Shown piece by piece: positions 44,720 through 53,075 of a DNA stretch of 64,000 nt. The stretch spans positions 868,001-932,000 of the forward strand of contig NZ_JAFIQT010000001.1 of NCBI RefSeq assembly GCF_017355935.1. Reading direction: 5' to 3'. Made by a program: the position numbers and the translations under genes. Each line of letters starts with the position of its first letter. The stretch's first letter is position 1. Origin of the DNA: Telluribacter humicola (GTDB lineage: Bacteria; Bacteroidota; Bacteroidia; Cytophagales; Spirosomataceae). Under the pieces are notes generated by a model. It made no database searches. It was given only the letters and a program-made list of their open reading frames with translations, and was not told the origin of the DNA.

Positions 44720-45346
44720 TTATTCTGGTAGTCTTTTAATTTTTGCTCTAAAACCTCCCTTACCAAAGTGCCATATGGTGTCTATGCTTTCTACAATCTC
44801 AAATGATTGAAAGTCTATATTCCCATATAAGCTGTCACCAATCGTGTATTCAGGCTTGTCTAGTGTGAGCTTTTGATATATATTTTTATGTATGGGTTCA
44901 GCTGCGTCTTCATCAATTGCATCTGGTTCAAAATATGGTTTTGTAAAAAACTTTCCATCTTTATAAGTGATAGTAAACCCGCGAGATGTATGAAGATCTG
45001 CTATTCCAATGTTTATAAGCAGCTTATTGGCTGAGGGCAAGAAGTAAGCCCGGCAGTTATTTATTCTTGAATGAGGAGGGATAGGTATGTTCTTTGTCTG
45101 CTCTGAAAAGTAGGTAACGTCGCTGGTCCTCCTGTGCAAAGTAAGTGTATCAAGAAGATCTTCTGCTGAAAGTACTTCCTCTTGTTTATCAAGTTGTTGA
45201 TAAATGGAGTCTTTGGCTATTTCGGGATTTATACGTACTTCATCCCATTGAACATCATTCTTCTTGCCTGCGCAACCAGTACAGTAAAAGATGACAAACA
45301 GAATAAGGGGATACTTTGGGTTTACAACAATTGGTGAATATGCCAT
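44720..45346 (-). CDS. hypothetical lipoprotein
   Basis: I do not recognise this 208-residue protein. ATG 45346 gives a signal peptide PLILFVIFYCTGCAGKK with a plausible lipobox, and a perfect -7 box (TATATTTG) lies just upstream at 45380-45373. A longer frame starting at 45403 would place that promoter inside the gene and bury the signal. The mature part is acidic and polar, with a helical stretch (IAKDSIYQQLDKQEEVLSAE), then a probable beta domain (NCRAYFLPSANKLLINIGIA, FTITYKDGKFFTKPYF) and a basic end (FGKGGFRAKIKRLPE). It stands alone between convergent M56 and divergent SNF2 genes. AT content is higher than in neighbours, which may hint at recent gain. Confidence 0.75.
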   Translation of the reverse strand: MAYSPIVVNPKYPLILFVIFYCTGCAGKKNDVQWDEVRINPEIAKDSIYQQLDKQEEVLSAEDLLDTLTLHRRTSDVTYFSEQTKNIPIPPHSRINNCRAYFLPSANKLLINIGIADLHTSRGFTITYKDGKFFTKPYFEPDAIDEDAAEPIHKNIYQKLTLDKPEYTIGDSLYGNIDFQSFEIVESIDTIWHFGKGGFRAKIKRLPE

Positions 45347-45372
45347 AGCTATTGTCCGTATACAGTACTTTT

Positions 45373-45380
45373 CAAATATA
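45373..45380 (-). promoter_or_regulatory. -7 promoter element of the lipoprotein gene
   Basis: The minus strand reads TATATTTG, an exact TAnnTTTG. No TTG lies at the right distance upstream. It places the transcript start about 20 nt before ATG 45346 and decides that start over the longer frame. Confidence 0.45.
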
Positions 45381-45475
45381 ATTACTTCCAGCTTTTCCTC
45401 CATTTGAATTCTCAGCTAACCCTAATCTACAATCAGGTTAGCGCAGTTAGAACTACCCAGTTTCCCCACAATCCG

Positions 45476-45483
45476 TACCTTTG
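45476..45483 (+). promoter_or_regulatory. -7 promoter element of the SNF2 helicase gene
   Basis: TACCTTTG matches TAnnTTTG exactly and lies 38 bp before ATG 45521, implying a leader of about 30 nt. The -33 TTG is not present at the expected distance. Confidence 0.5.
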
Positions 45484-45520
45484 TCAGTTACTACAATAAT
45501 TAACCTGGTAGCTATACAAC

Positions 45521-48500
45521 ATGGCGAGAAAAAAGGCATTTGGACAAACGTGGTGGGGGCAGCAGTGGATTAGTGTACTGGAAAAGATAGACCAGAGCGG
45601 GCGGCTGGCGCGGGGACGTACCTACGCCAACGGCGGGGCGGTGCTTTCGCTCGAATTTGATAAGAATACTTTTAAAGCAAAGGTACGAGGTACCCGTCCT
45701 ATTCCGTACAGGACCAGCTTCCGGATCCAGCCGCTGTCGGCGGCGGATAAAGCCCGGGTAGTAGGCCTGATTACGGAAAATCCACTCTTCCTGACCCAAC
45801 TCCTCAACCGCCAGCTCCCTGCTGAGCTATACGAAGAATGCCTCAGGAAAGGCATCCACTTTTTTCCGGACAGTTGGGACAGCATAGAATCATCCTGCAA
45901 TTGTCCCGATTGGACTGATCCCTGCAAGCACCGGGCGGCGGTGCTGTACCTGGTAGCCAACGAGATAGACAAGAATCCCTTCCTGGTCTTTGAGCTGCGC
46001 GACTTTGATTTAATTAAAGCGCTGGAAGGACTGGGAATTGTCTCGGCCGAGCAGAAGGATGTAGAAATTCTGGACGTAGCAGACCTGCGCAAGCCCTTCG
46101 AAGGGGGCGAAGAGGTGGAATTCCGTCCGGATGAGAGCCTGTACGAAGCGCTGGATTTTTCGGTTTTGCCCGACTGCCAGGAGGGCCTGCTGTCGCTGTT
46201 GTCGGATAATCCGCTCTTCTACAAGGGAGGCGATTTTAAGCGGGTACTTGGTACCTTCTACGCCGACACTCAAAAGCAGGCCCGTGAGCTGGCGGTTGCC
46301 GACGAGCTACGCGAGCACGACTACGACAAGGACCTCGACGCCATCGAAAGCGGCGAAATTATTCTGGATGAGGCCATGGGATTCCTGCAGGCCAATTTTC
46401 GGGATACCAACGAGCGTCTGGTGTTTCAGTTCAATGAGCTGCCTAAGTTCCTCGACTGGCTGCAGCATTTTCCCCATAGTCAGCTGCCACAGCTGTCGCC
46501 GCTGCTGCGCGGCTTGTACCTGACCAACCGCTTTGCCAATAAACTACTGGAAGTGGGCGGAATGCTGCCGCAACTCCTGCGGGTGCAGCTCAAAAAAGAA
46601 AACTACTTTATACGCTGGATTCCGGCCCTGCTCAACGAACAGGTAGCGCAGGTTGCCCGTCAGGTAGAGGTACTACTGCCCAAAGAATTTCTGTTTTATA
46701 AAATCGGTCGCCATGATATTTACGAACCTATCGCAAGCGACTGGCTGCCGATGCTGTGCTCGCTGGTACTTACCGAGCGTGTCCGGCAGTTCAACGACCA
46801 ATACCACTACAAAGATACCGAGCTGGATGATCTGTTTTTCCGGCGCGACTACGCCCGGTTCAGCGGGTTCGACAGCCGGGAAACACCGGCCGCCATCCAG
46901 CTGTGGCTCAACAAATTCTTCATCGCCCAGCGTGACTACGTACCGCTGATTCAGGTGGAGGAAAGCGCGGAGCAGGCGGTTTTCCTGGTCCGCATTCTGG
47001 TAGAGGATAAAGCGGCTAACACAAAAGCCCCCGTTCCTTTTGAAACGTTCATGAAGGAGCCCGACTACGTGCCGGTACGGATGGGTGTCCTGCGCGACCT
47101 GTCTATGATGGCCGAGCACTTTCCGCAACTCAACCGGCTTATAGCCTCTAAAGGGGCGGAAGAACTGGCGTTCAGTACGGAAGCATTTCCTGATATCCTG
47201 CTCAAAGTCCTGCCCACGCTCCGGCTGTTCGGGATCCGAATCCTGCTGCCCCGAGCCCTGCAGAAGCTCGTGCGCCCGCAACTGTCCATGACGCTGGACA
47301 GCGAGGACTCGGGCCGGGTAGCGGCCAGTTCGGTCATTGATTTGGAGTCCATGCTGGAGTTTCGCTGGGAGGTAGCCATCGGAGAGGAGCACGTGGATAC
47401 GCGGGAGTTTGTGGAGTTGATAGAGAATTACCGCGGCCTGGTCAAAATTAAAGACCAGTACGTGTACCTTGACGAAAAGGAAATCCGGTCGCTGATGGAC
47501 AAGCTTAAAAATCCGCCCAGCCTGGACGCCCAAACCCTGCTGCAAACTGCCCTGACCGAAGAGTACGACGGTACCGGCATCAAGATAACCTATAAAGCCC
47601 GAAAGCTCATCCAGCAGCTGACGGCTCCCGAAGCGGTAAGCCTGCCCGATTCGCTGCAGGCCCAGCTACGGCCCTACCAGCAACGGGGCTACGAATGGCT
47701 GTACAAGAACGCCCGCATTGGCTTTGGTAGCCTCATCGCCGACGACATGGGCCTGGGTAAGACGCTGCAGGTAATTGCTACCTTACAAAAGTTTAAGGAA
47801 GAAGGTGCTTTCAGGAAGTACAAGGGGCTGGTGGTGGTACCTACCACCCTGCTCACCAACTGGAGCCGTGAGATAACCCGCTTCGCCCCCGGCCTCCGGG
47901 CCCATGTGTACCACGGCACCGGGCGCAGTCAGGAGGGTTTTAAAGATACGGACCTGGTACTGACTACCTACGGCGTGGTTCGCAGCGAACTGGATACATT
48001 TACCAAAACGCCCTGGCCGGTGGTAGTCATTGACGAAGCCCAAAATATCAAGAACCCGGCTACGGCCCAGACAAAGGCCGTCAAGAAGATAAAGGCGGGA
48101 GTGCGCATTGCCATGAGTGGAACACCTGTCGAAAACCGCCTGAGCGAGTACTGGAGCATCCTTGATTTTGCGAACAAAGGGTACCTGGGTACTTTAAAGA
48201 AATTTAGCAGCGATTTTGCTATTCCCATCGAAATAGACCGCGACCAGCACCGGCTGGACGTGTTCCGGCGTATGACCGAGCCGTTTATCCTGCGTCGCGT
48301 CAAGACGGATAAAAAAATCATTCAGGACCTGCCCGACAAGATTGAGATGGACCAGACCTGTACCCTCACCCCCGGGCAGGCAGCCCTGTACCAGAGCGTG
48401 GTGGACACGGCCCTGCGCGGAATCGAGGGAGCAAAGGATGGCTTCAACCGCAGCGGCCTGATATTTAAGATGATGACGGCTTTGAAACAAATCTGTAATC

Positions 48501-49066
48501 ATCCGACCCACTACCTGAAGAAAGGCGAGGCCAATCCGGAAGCATCGGGTAAGGCGCTGCTGCTGCTGGACCTGGTACAGCAACTGCTCGAAAACGGGGA
48601 AAAGGCGCTGATCTTTACGCAGTACGAGGAGATGGGTACCCTGCTCCAGACCATGCTGCACCACCAGCTAGGCGTAGAAGTACCCTTCCTGCACGGCGGC
48701 GTCAGCCGCCAGAACCGCGATGCCATGGTGGAGGACTTCCAGACCAACCGCGCCACGCGCCTGCTGCTGCTCTCGCTTAAGGCGGGGGGCACGGGTCTGA
48801 ACCTCACAGCGGCCAACAACGTCATCCACTACGATCTGTGGTGGAACCCCGCCGTAGAAGCACAGGCCACCGACCGCGCCTTCCGTATCGGACAAACCCG
48901 CAACGTACTGGTCCACCGCCTGCTGACGGAAGGTACCTTTGAGGAGAAAATCAACCAGTTAATTCAGAACAAAAAAGAACTCGCTAACCTGACCGTCGCC
49001 AACGGCGAAACCTGGATTGGAGACTTTTCGAATAAGGAACTGAAAGAGCTGGTGCGGCTGGGGTGA
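45521..49066 (+). CDS. SNF2-family helicase with N-terminal SWIM zinc finger
   Basis: The 1181-residue protein joins a SWIM domain to a full SNF2/Rad54-like translocase. The SWIM ligands are C126, C128, C135 and H137 (CNCPDWTDPCKH). A long middle region (about 150-690) has no clear motif. The helicase core begins near residue 715 (LRPYQQRGYEWL), with Walker A DDMGLGKT (741-748), DEAQ (838-841) and the second lobe motifs LLLLSLKAGGTGLNLTAAN and DRAFRIGQTRNV. Such proteins move along double-stranded DNA and remodel bound proteins, for example RNA polymerase (compare RapA); SWIM domains bind DNA or protein. In many bacteria the SWIM protein and the SNF2 helicase are separate genes. It is monocistronic, ending at a bidirectional terminator. 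Confidence 0.95.
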   Translation: MARKKAFGQTWWGQQWISVLEKIDQSGRLARGRTYANGGAVLSLEFDKNTFKAKVRGTRPIPYRTSFRIQPLSAADKARVVGLITENPLFLTQLLNRQLPAELYEECLRKGIHFFPDSWDSIESSCNCPDWTDPCKHRAAVLYLVANEIDKNPFLVFELRDFDLIKALEGLGIVSAEQKDVEILDVADLRKPFEGGEEVEFRPDESLYEALDFSVLPDCQEGLLSLLSDNPLFYKGGDFKRVLGTFYADTQKQARELAVADELREHDYDKDLDAIESGEIILDEAMGFLQANFRDTNERLVFQFNELPKFLDWLQHFPHSQLPQLSPLLRGLYLTNRFANKLLEVGGMLPQLLRVQLKKENYFIRWIPALLNEQVAQVARQVEVLLPKEFLFYKIGRHDIYEPIASDWLPMLCSLVLTERVRQFNDQYHYKDTELDDLFFRRDYARFSGFDSRETPAAIQLWLNKFFIAQRDYVPLIQVEESAEQAVFLVRILVEDKAANTKAPVPFETFMKEPDYVPVRMGVLRDLSMMAEHFPQLNRLIASKGAEELAFSTEAFPDILLKVLPTLRLFGIRILLPRALQKLVRPQLSMTLDSEDSGRVAASSVIDLESMLEFRWEVAIGEEHVDTREFVELIENYRGLVKIKDQYVYLDEKEIRSLMDKLKNPPSLDAQTLLQTALTEEYDGTGIKITYKARKLIQQLTAPEAVSLPDSLQAQLRPYQQRGYEWLYKNARIGFGSLIADDMGLGKTLQVIATLQKFKEEGAFRKYKGLVVVPTTLLTNWSREITRFAPGLRAHVYHGTGRSQEGFKDTDLVLTTYGVVRSELDTFTKTPWPVVVIDEAQNIKNPATAQTKAVKKIKAGVRIAMSGTPVENRLSEYWSILDFANKGYLGTLKKFSSDFAIPIEIDRDQHRLDVFRRMTEPFILRRVKTDKKIIQDLPDKIEMDQTCTLTPGQAALYQSVVDTALRGIEGAKDGFNRSGLIFKMMTALKQICNHPTHYLKKGEANPEASGKALLLLDLVQQLLENGEKALIFTQYEEMGTLLQTMLHHQLGVEVPFLHGGVSRQNRDAMVEDFQTNRATRLLLLSLKAGGTGLNLTAANNVIHYDLWWNPAVEAQATDRAFRIGQTRNVLVHRLLTEGTFEEKINQLIQNKKELANLTVANGETWIGDFSNKELKELVRLG

Positions 49067-49104
49067 ATTGTTTCTTTATGATAGGTACAAGTGAGAAATT
49101 TTGT

Positions 49105-49123
49105 ACCTGCTCCTCACTCCATA
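49105..49123 (+). repeat. 19-bp direct repeat, copy 1
   Basis: ACCTGCTCCTCACTCCATA occurs here and again at 50348-50366 in the same orientation, on either side of the duplicated-domain gene. This copy lies just after the SNF2 gene. Confidence 0.6.
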
Positions 49124-49204
49124 CTAATCCCGTTTTTAATCTTGAATAAAAGCTAAATTGTACTTGATATATGTAACGGTTGACATCCAAAAGACTGAAA
49201 AAAT

Positions 49205-49242
49205 AAAAGTGCATACTGTATAAAAAAGCAGTCTGCACTTTT
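49205..49242. terminator. bidirectional terminator between SNF2 gene and convergent gene
   Basis: A 14-bp stem with one mismatch (49205-49218 with 49229-49242) is bordered by A and T runs on both sides. Confidence 0.8.
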
Positions 49243-49296
49243 ACCTGACTTTCTTGTCCACTAGTCTTTTACAAGGGAGCGACCAATTATAAATCT

Positions 49297-49914
49297 CTAT
49301 GATTTGAATCTTATTCCTGAGGCACTTTTGCCCGCTCCGTACACAATCCCATCGATCTTTTCATTGTCTTTTTTGGAATCTTTCACAAGCTTATTTACAA
49401 ACTGAGCTACATCTTCTTCGATGGAATTATTTACCAATCCCCCCGTCAAATAGGATTTCATTTTAATCCCTCCTTTTTTTGAATTTAAAACTTCGTAGTC
49501 CTTTAGGGGCTCACTTAGGATATACACCTCAAGACCTTCCACTTTTTGTGCTCTGGCCAATGACTTAAGTTTTGGATCAGGGTTCTTAAACTTTACGGCA
49601 ACAATTTTTTTGCCTGATGAGTAAATTATCGCATCAAACTCATGTTTGTCTTCCTTAGCCTCCTTAATTGCCCTTCTTACAAATTGAGAAGCCTTTTCAC
49701 TTACCCCCTCGTTGACCAGGCCGCCGGTGAGAAGCGAGGCAGCTTTCATGCCAGTACCTACATCAAAAACGACATCATAGCTATTTAAAGGTTCATTCAT
49801 AAAGTAGACTTCTACCCCGTCAATCTTGTTGACTCGGGCCAATCCTTTTTGGTCCTGTGAAAATGATAACGTCCAGGCTGTCAAAAGTAAAAAAAGTAAA
49901 ACTGATTTTTTCAT
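49297..49914 (-). CDS. exported protein made of two tandem copies of one domain
   Basis: No known family is recognised. The 205-residue protein has a Sec signal (SVLLFLLLTAWTLSFSQDQ) and two clearly homologous units of about 85 residues. Unit one runs from ARVNKIDGVEVYFMNEPLNS to KKIVAVKFK; unit two from ARAQKVEGLEVYILSEPLKD to KSASGIRFK. Each has the order G(V/L)EVY, EPL, Y(D/E)V, LLTGGLVN or YLTGGLVN, AQFV or SQFV, and a glycine-containing final strand. Start M at 49914 is chosen because it begins the signal and follows a promoter at 49961-49991; a longer frame from 49977 overlaps that promoter. It would be periplasmic or secreted. It stands alone and is bordered by a 19-bp direct repeat. 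Confidence 0.85.
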   Translation of the reverse strand: MKKSVLLFLLLTAWTLSFSQDQKGLARVNKIDGVEVYFMNEPLNSYDVVFDVGTGMKAASLLTGGLVNEGVSEKASQFVRRAIKEAKEDKHEFDAIIYSSGKKIVAVKFKNPDPKLKSLARAQKVEGLEVYILSEPLKDYEVLNSKKGGIKMKSYLTGGLVNNSIEEDVAQFVNKLVKDSKKDNEKIDGIVYGAGKSASGIRFKS

Positions 49915-49933
49915 ATAGGATTTACGGTTTCTG

Positions 49934-49951
49934 GTATGCACAATTGCATAC
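49934..49951. promoter_or_regulatory. palindrome in the leader of the duplicated-domain gene
   Basis: GTATGCA-CAAT-TGCATAC has perfect 7-bp arms and lies between the predicted transcript start (about 49955) and ATG 49914. It is placed where an operator or leader hairpin would act. Confidence 0.4.
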
Positions 49952-49960
49952 GAGGGTTTG

Positions 49961-49991
49961 TAAATGTAGCCTATCACTTTTTTAGAAACAA
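49961..49991 (-). promoter_or_regulatory. promoter of the duplicated-domain gene
   Basis: On the minus strand TTG (49991-49989), 20 nt, TACATTTA (49968-49961), one mismatch from TAnnTTTG. Confidence 0.5.
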
Positions 49992-50356
49992 TATCTTACT
50001 TATAATATTATTTTAAGTTACTTATTGTATAATAATAGTAAGAAATATAGGGTCATCAATCTCTTGTTATTTTTGATTCCATTTAGGTGGAAATAGGGTT
50101 ACATTGAATTACAGAAATCAGCTTTTATAATTCATAAATTTGTGAATTGAGAAGGGCTGTTTCAACTAGTAACATTGCGAAATGGACTTGATCCTTTCAG
50201 TCGCTAGACTGAAAGGATAGAGCTTTATTCGAAAGTATCCTTCGGTGTACTGCCTGCTGCTGAGGGCAAGTAATAAGCTAATTACTCCTCACGGGATGGA
50301 ATCCTATTACTTAGACATCCCCTGTTATACCGAACGGTGCCTTTCAAACCTGCTCC
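49992..50356. other. intergenic region with palindromic element
   Basis: This AT-rich stretch between two minus-strand genes contains the hairpin at 50191-50218 and the second 19-bp direct repeat at its right end. No coding sequence or RNA gene is seen. Confidence 0.4.
50191..50218. repeat. perfect 12-bp hairpin with tetraloop
   Basis: ATCCTTTCAGTC and GACTGAAAGGAT are separated by GCTA. No T-tract follows on either strand, so a repeat element or protein site is as likely as a terminator for the GNAT gene. Confidence 0.5.
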
Positions 50357-50366
50357 TCACTCCATA
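50348..50366 (+). repeat. 19-bp direct repeat, copy 2
   Basis: This is the same sequence as 49105-49123. It overlaps the last codons and stop of the GNAT gene (TATGGAGTGA on the minus strand). Confidence 0.6.
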
Positions 50367-50983
50367 GTGCCTGCCGGGAGCCGGGAGGGCTGGGCCAGAT
50401 TCAAGTGCTCAATCGCGCTGAGGAAATCCTGTTTCTGAACCAGGTAGATATCTGAGTTTATCGCTCCGGCACCTTCATAGTATTCATCTATATTGCCAAC
50501 CCGGGTGCCGCCAGCCGCTTTTATAAAGGGAATAGCCGCCCGATTTGTAACGGGTTTGTTAACGGTAGTAGTAAACATGGCCTCGTAGCCGTGCTGGTGG
50601 AAAGCTTCATGAAGTAACCGGAAGGCGAGCCGGGGAGCCACTCTCCGGTAGGCCGGCAAAAACGCCAGTTGCTCAAAGTAGCACAACTTTCTGTCTTCAA
50701 ATTCAGCGATAGGGATTTCCCACGCAGCCAGATCCCGCTTCTGCCAGATTTCCGACGCTTTCACAATAGCATCGGGAAGCAAGATTCCGAACCCGACGAC
50801 CTCACCTCCTGCTTCGGCCACCAGACAGTGCGCCTGCTCAATGAAGAAGGCATAGGTACTTTCGCTCGTACCCAGCAGGAAGCCTCCGGTAGTAGTCCCT
50901 TCACTGGCCGCTGGCATAGGTAGCTGCTCTTTGATGCGCACGAACTGCGCGGCATCCTCAACTCTCGCTTTCCTTATTCTCAT
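50357..50983 (-). CDS. GNAT family N-acetyltransferase
   Basis: The 208-residue protein has a GNAT fold: MRIRKARVEDAAQFVRIKEQ (first strand and helix), AHCLVAEAGGEVVGFGILLP (central strands), YFEQLAFLPAYRRVAPRLAFRLLHEAF (acetyl-CoA binding loop of the R-x-x-R/G-x-A type, less canonical than usual) and FTTTVNKPVTNRAAIPFIKAAGG near the C terminus. The substrate is not evident. Its start lies inside the end of the fatty acid desaturase gene: ATG 50983 gives a 26-bp overlap, and ATG 50995 or 50989 are alternatives with more. The two are therefore likely translationally coupled. The last codons fall in a 19-bp repeat shared with 49105-49123. Confidence 0.85.
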   Translation of the reverse strand: MRIRKARVEDAAQFVRIKEQLPMPAASEGTTTGGFLLGTSESTYAFFIEQAHCLVAEAGGEVVGFGILLPDAIVKASEIWQKRDLAAWEIPIAEFEDRKLCYFEQLAFLPAYRRVAPRLAFRLLHEAFHQHGYEAMFTTTVNKPVTNRAAIPFIKAAGGTRVGNIDEYYEGAGAINSDIYLVQKQDFLSAIEHLNLAQPSRLPAGTME

Positions 50984-51911
50984 GTACATAAACAATTTTA
51001 GGCCCTTTCAGCTGATTCAGAATGGCACCGGCCAGGCTATCGGTATTTTGGTTTTGGTGATGGTACTTTTCGGGTAGAGGCGTTCTTTTCGCAGGAAGCT
51101 CGTACCAGGGGATGTTCGGATGCTGGTGATGCGTGGCGTGTTCGTTGAAGTTCATCAGGATCCAGGAGAAGAAGGGGACATGGCGCAAAGAGCGTACGTT
51201 GAACCGGGTTTCGTTTCCTATGGTAGTGTCGTAGTGGAAAATGTAGACAAACAGGGAAAGTACCCAGGCAAAAGCCAGCATAGGATACCCCAGCGAATAC
51301 AGGTACACTGTAGTACCTCCCACCAGATAAACAGCCACATGAAAGCCAACTCCCAGCGAAAAAAGCCCAATGGCTTTGAGCTGATCCCGCATGGTCCACC
51401 CTTTGAAAGCGGGTGAAATACGTACACTCACCGATGGCGGAATGAACAGAAACAGGATGACGGATACCAGCGAATGAAGAAACCATCCGCCCATAAAAAC
51501 GCCGATGTACCAGAGCAGGTGGTAAAAGGCCTTGATCAGCCAATTGGGCTTGTGCCGGGTCACGTAAGTATCCAGGGCGGAAGTATGGTGGTCCTTTCGG
51601 TTAAATCCGTGGTGAAACATGTGAATTTTCCGGTAGATATTGATGGGCGTCATAATGGGGACCAGGATCAGCCCTCCCCAGAAATCGTTCCTGGCCACGT
51701 TATTGGGAAACAGCTTGCGGTGGGAAGCTTCGTGGCCCAGAATGTACAACCGGTAAAACCAGAGCCCCTGCAGCAGGAACAGCGGTAATTGAAAGTACCA
51801 GCGTACCCCACTCATGCCCAGGTATACCGAGCAGGCACTCAGCGCCAGAAACACACCAATGGTCTCCACCAACAGGTAGGTGTTAATATACTTTTTGGGA
51901 GGGTTGTTCAT
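50958..51911 (-). CDS. membrane fatty acid desaturase
   Basis: The 317-residue membrane enzyme has the three histidine boxes of the di-iron desaturase family: GHEASH near residue 60, HMFHHGFNRKDHH near residue 95, and NEHATHHQHPNIPW near residue 260. Hydrophobic segments lie near residues 15-55, 135-165 and 190-240. It inserts double bonds into acyl chains (or hydroxylates or ketolates related lipids), using O2 and electrons from a ferredoxin- or flavoprotein-type reductase. The PaaE-like reductase at 28842 could supply these. The GNAT gene overlaps its 3' end by 26 bp. Carotenoid or sphingolipid oxygenases share these boxes, so the exact substrate is open. Confidence 0.92.
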   Translation of the reverse strand: MNNPPKKYINTYLLVETIGVFLALSACSVYLGMSGVRWYFQLPLFLLQGLWFYRLYILGHEASHRKLFPNNVARNDFWGGLILVPIMTPINIYRKIHMFHHGFNRKDHHTSALDTYVTRHKPNWLIKAFYHLLWYIGVFMGGWFLHSLVSVILFLFIPPSVSVRISPAFKGWTMRDQLKAIGLFSLGVGFHVAVYLVGGTTVYLYSLGYPMLAFAWVLSLFVYIFHYDTTIGNETRFNVRSLRHVPFFSWILMNFNEHATHHQHPNIPWYELPAKRTPLPEKYHHQNQNTDSLAGAILNQLKGPKIVYVHENKESES

Positions 51912-52014
51912 ATGCTTTGTGCTGAGTTGGTTATTAGCTATATCCTGCTGTTGGGCTGATCCGCTACCGTAGACTGTATCCCCACAGACTTTGAAAGCAT
52001 ACCTTCTTAGATAT

Positions 52015-52977
52015 TTACCGCCGCTTCGGCTTCTTACCGAACTTCAAAACAAAATCTACGTACGGAATGGCGATGAAGGCATCCATATCTGCGACGGCGG
52101 GTATCCAGAGTCCCAGGTCAATGGATGTCTTTTCGCCGAAGAAGCGCACCCCGCCCGACAGCAGCGCCAGCGGGTCATTGTCTATGCCGTTAAGCACAAA
52201 CCAGTTTTCGGTGACGAAGCCTACCCTCCGGCCTACCCGCGACATATACGCCAGATTGAGAACGGGGCTAGAGGCGATATCATCATTCGAAAAACCCCAG
52301 CCGAGCCCCAGCGTGAAATTCTTTTCGGTGTTGCCAAATGTTACGTTGCCGTAGCCGATGCCGAACAGATCAGTACCAAGCCGGTTGCCGGTAACATAGC
52401 CCTGGTTATCATAGGTGTTCCGATTGGAGAAGACGCCCGCACCGATCATACCCGCTCCGAAGGTGACGTTGGAGGTAGAGGGAAAGCTGATTTTAGGCGT
52501 GATGAAGAAGACCTGCCAGTCGCGAAAAGTAGGGTTCAGGACCCAGCCACCGCCCATTGAAAATTGGTCTGTAATGCCCACCGCTACGGAATTGATAAAG
52601 ATGTAGGCATTCTGGTAGTAGCCTTCACCCTTGCTGAGCGGCAGGGCCGAAGGCGCCCAGAAGTACCGGGTACTGTGAGGATTCTGAAACCAGAACTGCC
52701 CGTTGCGGTAGTAACCGGCTACCTCCCGGTCGATCTTCTCGATCTTATCACTTGTGATGAATAGCTCGCCCAGGTTATCCGTTCTGATCCGGACACCTTC
52801 CTCCGTCTCCGACAGGATTACTCCCCGTAGTACCGTACCATCTTTTAGGTGAATAAGTGAAGGCGTAGCAGCCTCTGTCTTGACCTGCGTACTATCCTGC
52901 GCCTGTACCATACCGAAAGGAGATACGACTACGTACCATAAGAGCAAAATGAGGCCAGTGGGAGCAAAGCAGTGCAT
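52015..52977 (-). CDS. outer membrane beta-barrel-like hypothetical protein
   Basis: The 320-residue product has a Sec signal (LILLLWYVVVSPFGMVQAQD) and a small N-terminal beta domain (LIHLKDGTVLRGVILSETEE, IRTDNLGELFITSDKIEKID) that resembles an SH3-like or LSm-like fold. After a linker (YFWAPSALPLSKGEGYYQNA) come alternating amphipathic strands (GYGNVTFGNTEKNFTLGLGW, AYMSRVGRRVGFVTENWF) ending in DFVLKFGKKPKRR. It is a type seen widely in Bacteroidetes but without known function. A promoter lies just upstream (52996-53027). The downstream desaturase gene begins 103 nt later on the same strand. Confidence 0.8.
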   Translation of the reverse strand: MHCFAPTGLILLLWYVVVSPFGMVQAQDSTQVKTEAATPSLIHLKDGTVLRGVILSETEEGVRIRTDNLGELFITSDKIEKIDREVAGYYRNGQFWFQNPHSTRYFWAPSALPLSKGEGYYQNAYIFINSVAVGITDQFSMGGGWVLNPTFRDWQVFFITPKISFPSTSNVTFGAGMIGAGVFSNRNTYDNQGYVTGNRLGTDLFGIGYGNVTFGNTEKNFTLGLGWGFSNDDIASSPVLNLAYMSRVGRRVGFVTENWFVLNGIDNDPLALLSGGVRFFGEKTSIDLGLWIPAVADMDAFIAIPYVDFVLKFGKKPKRR

Positions 52978-52995
52978 AGGCAGTCTGATTTACTA

Positions 52996-53027
52996 TAAAT
53001 ATAGCAAACTGAACAGCTGGTAACCAA
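52996..53027 (-). promoter_or_regulatory. promoter of the beta-barrel-like protein gene
   Basis: On the minus strand TTG (53027-53025), 21 nt, TATATTTA (53003-52996), one mismatch from consensus, with the start codon at 52977. Confidence 0.5.
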
Positions 53028-53075
53028 CAGGTTTACGCTTCTTTTTGCACAAAAGCTTACCAATAACCGTCCGGG

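Noticed and set aside
45347-45403. N-terminal extension of the lipoprotein at 44720
   Set aside because: It contains an exact -7 promoter box and would put the signal peptide 20 residues inside the protein.
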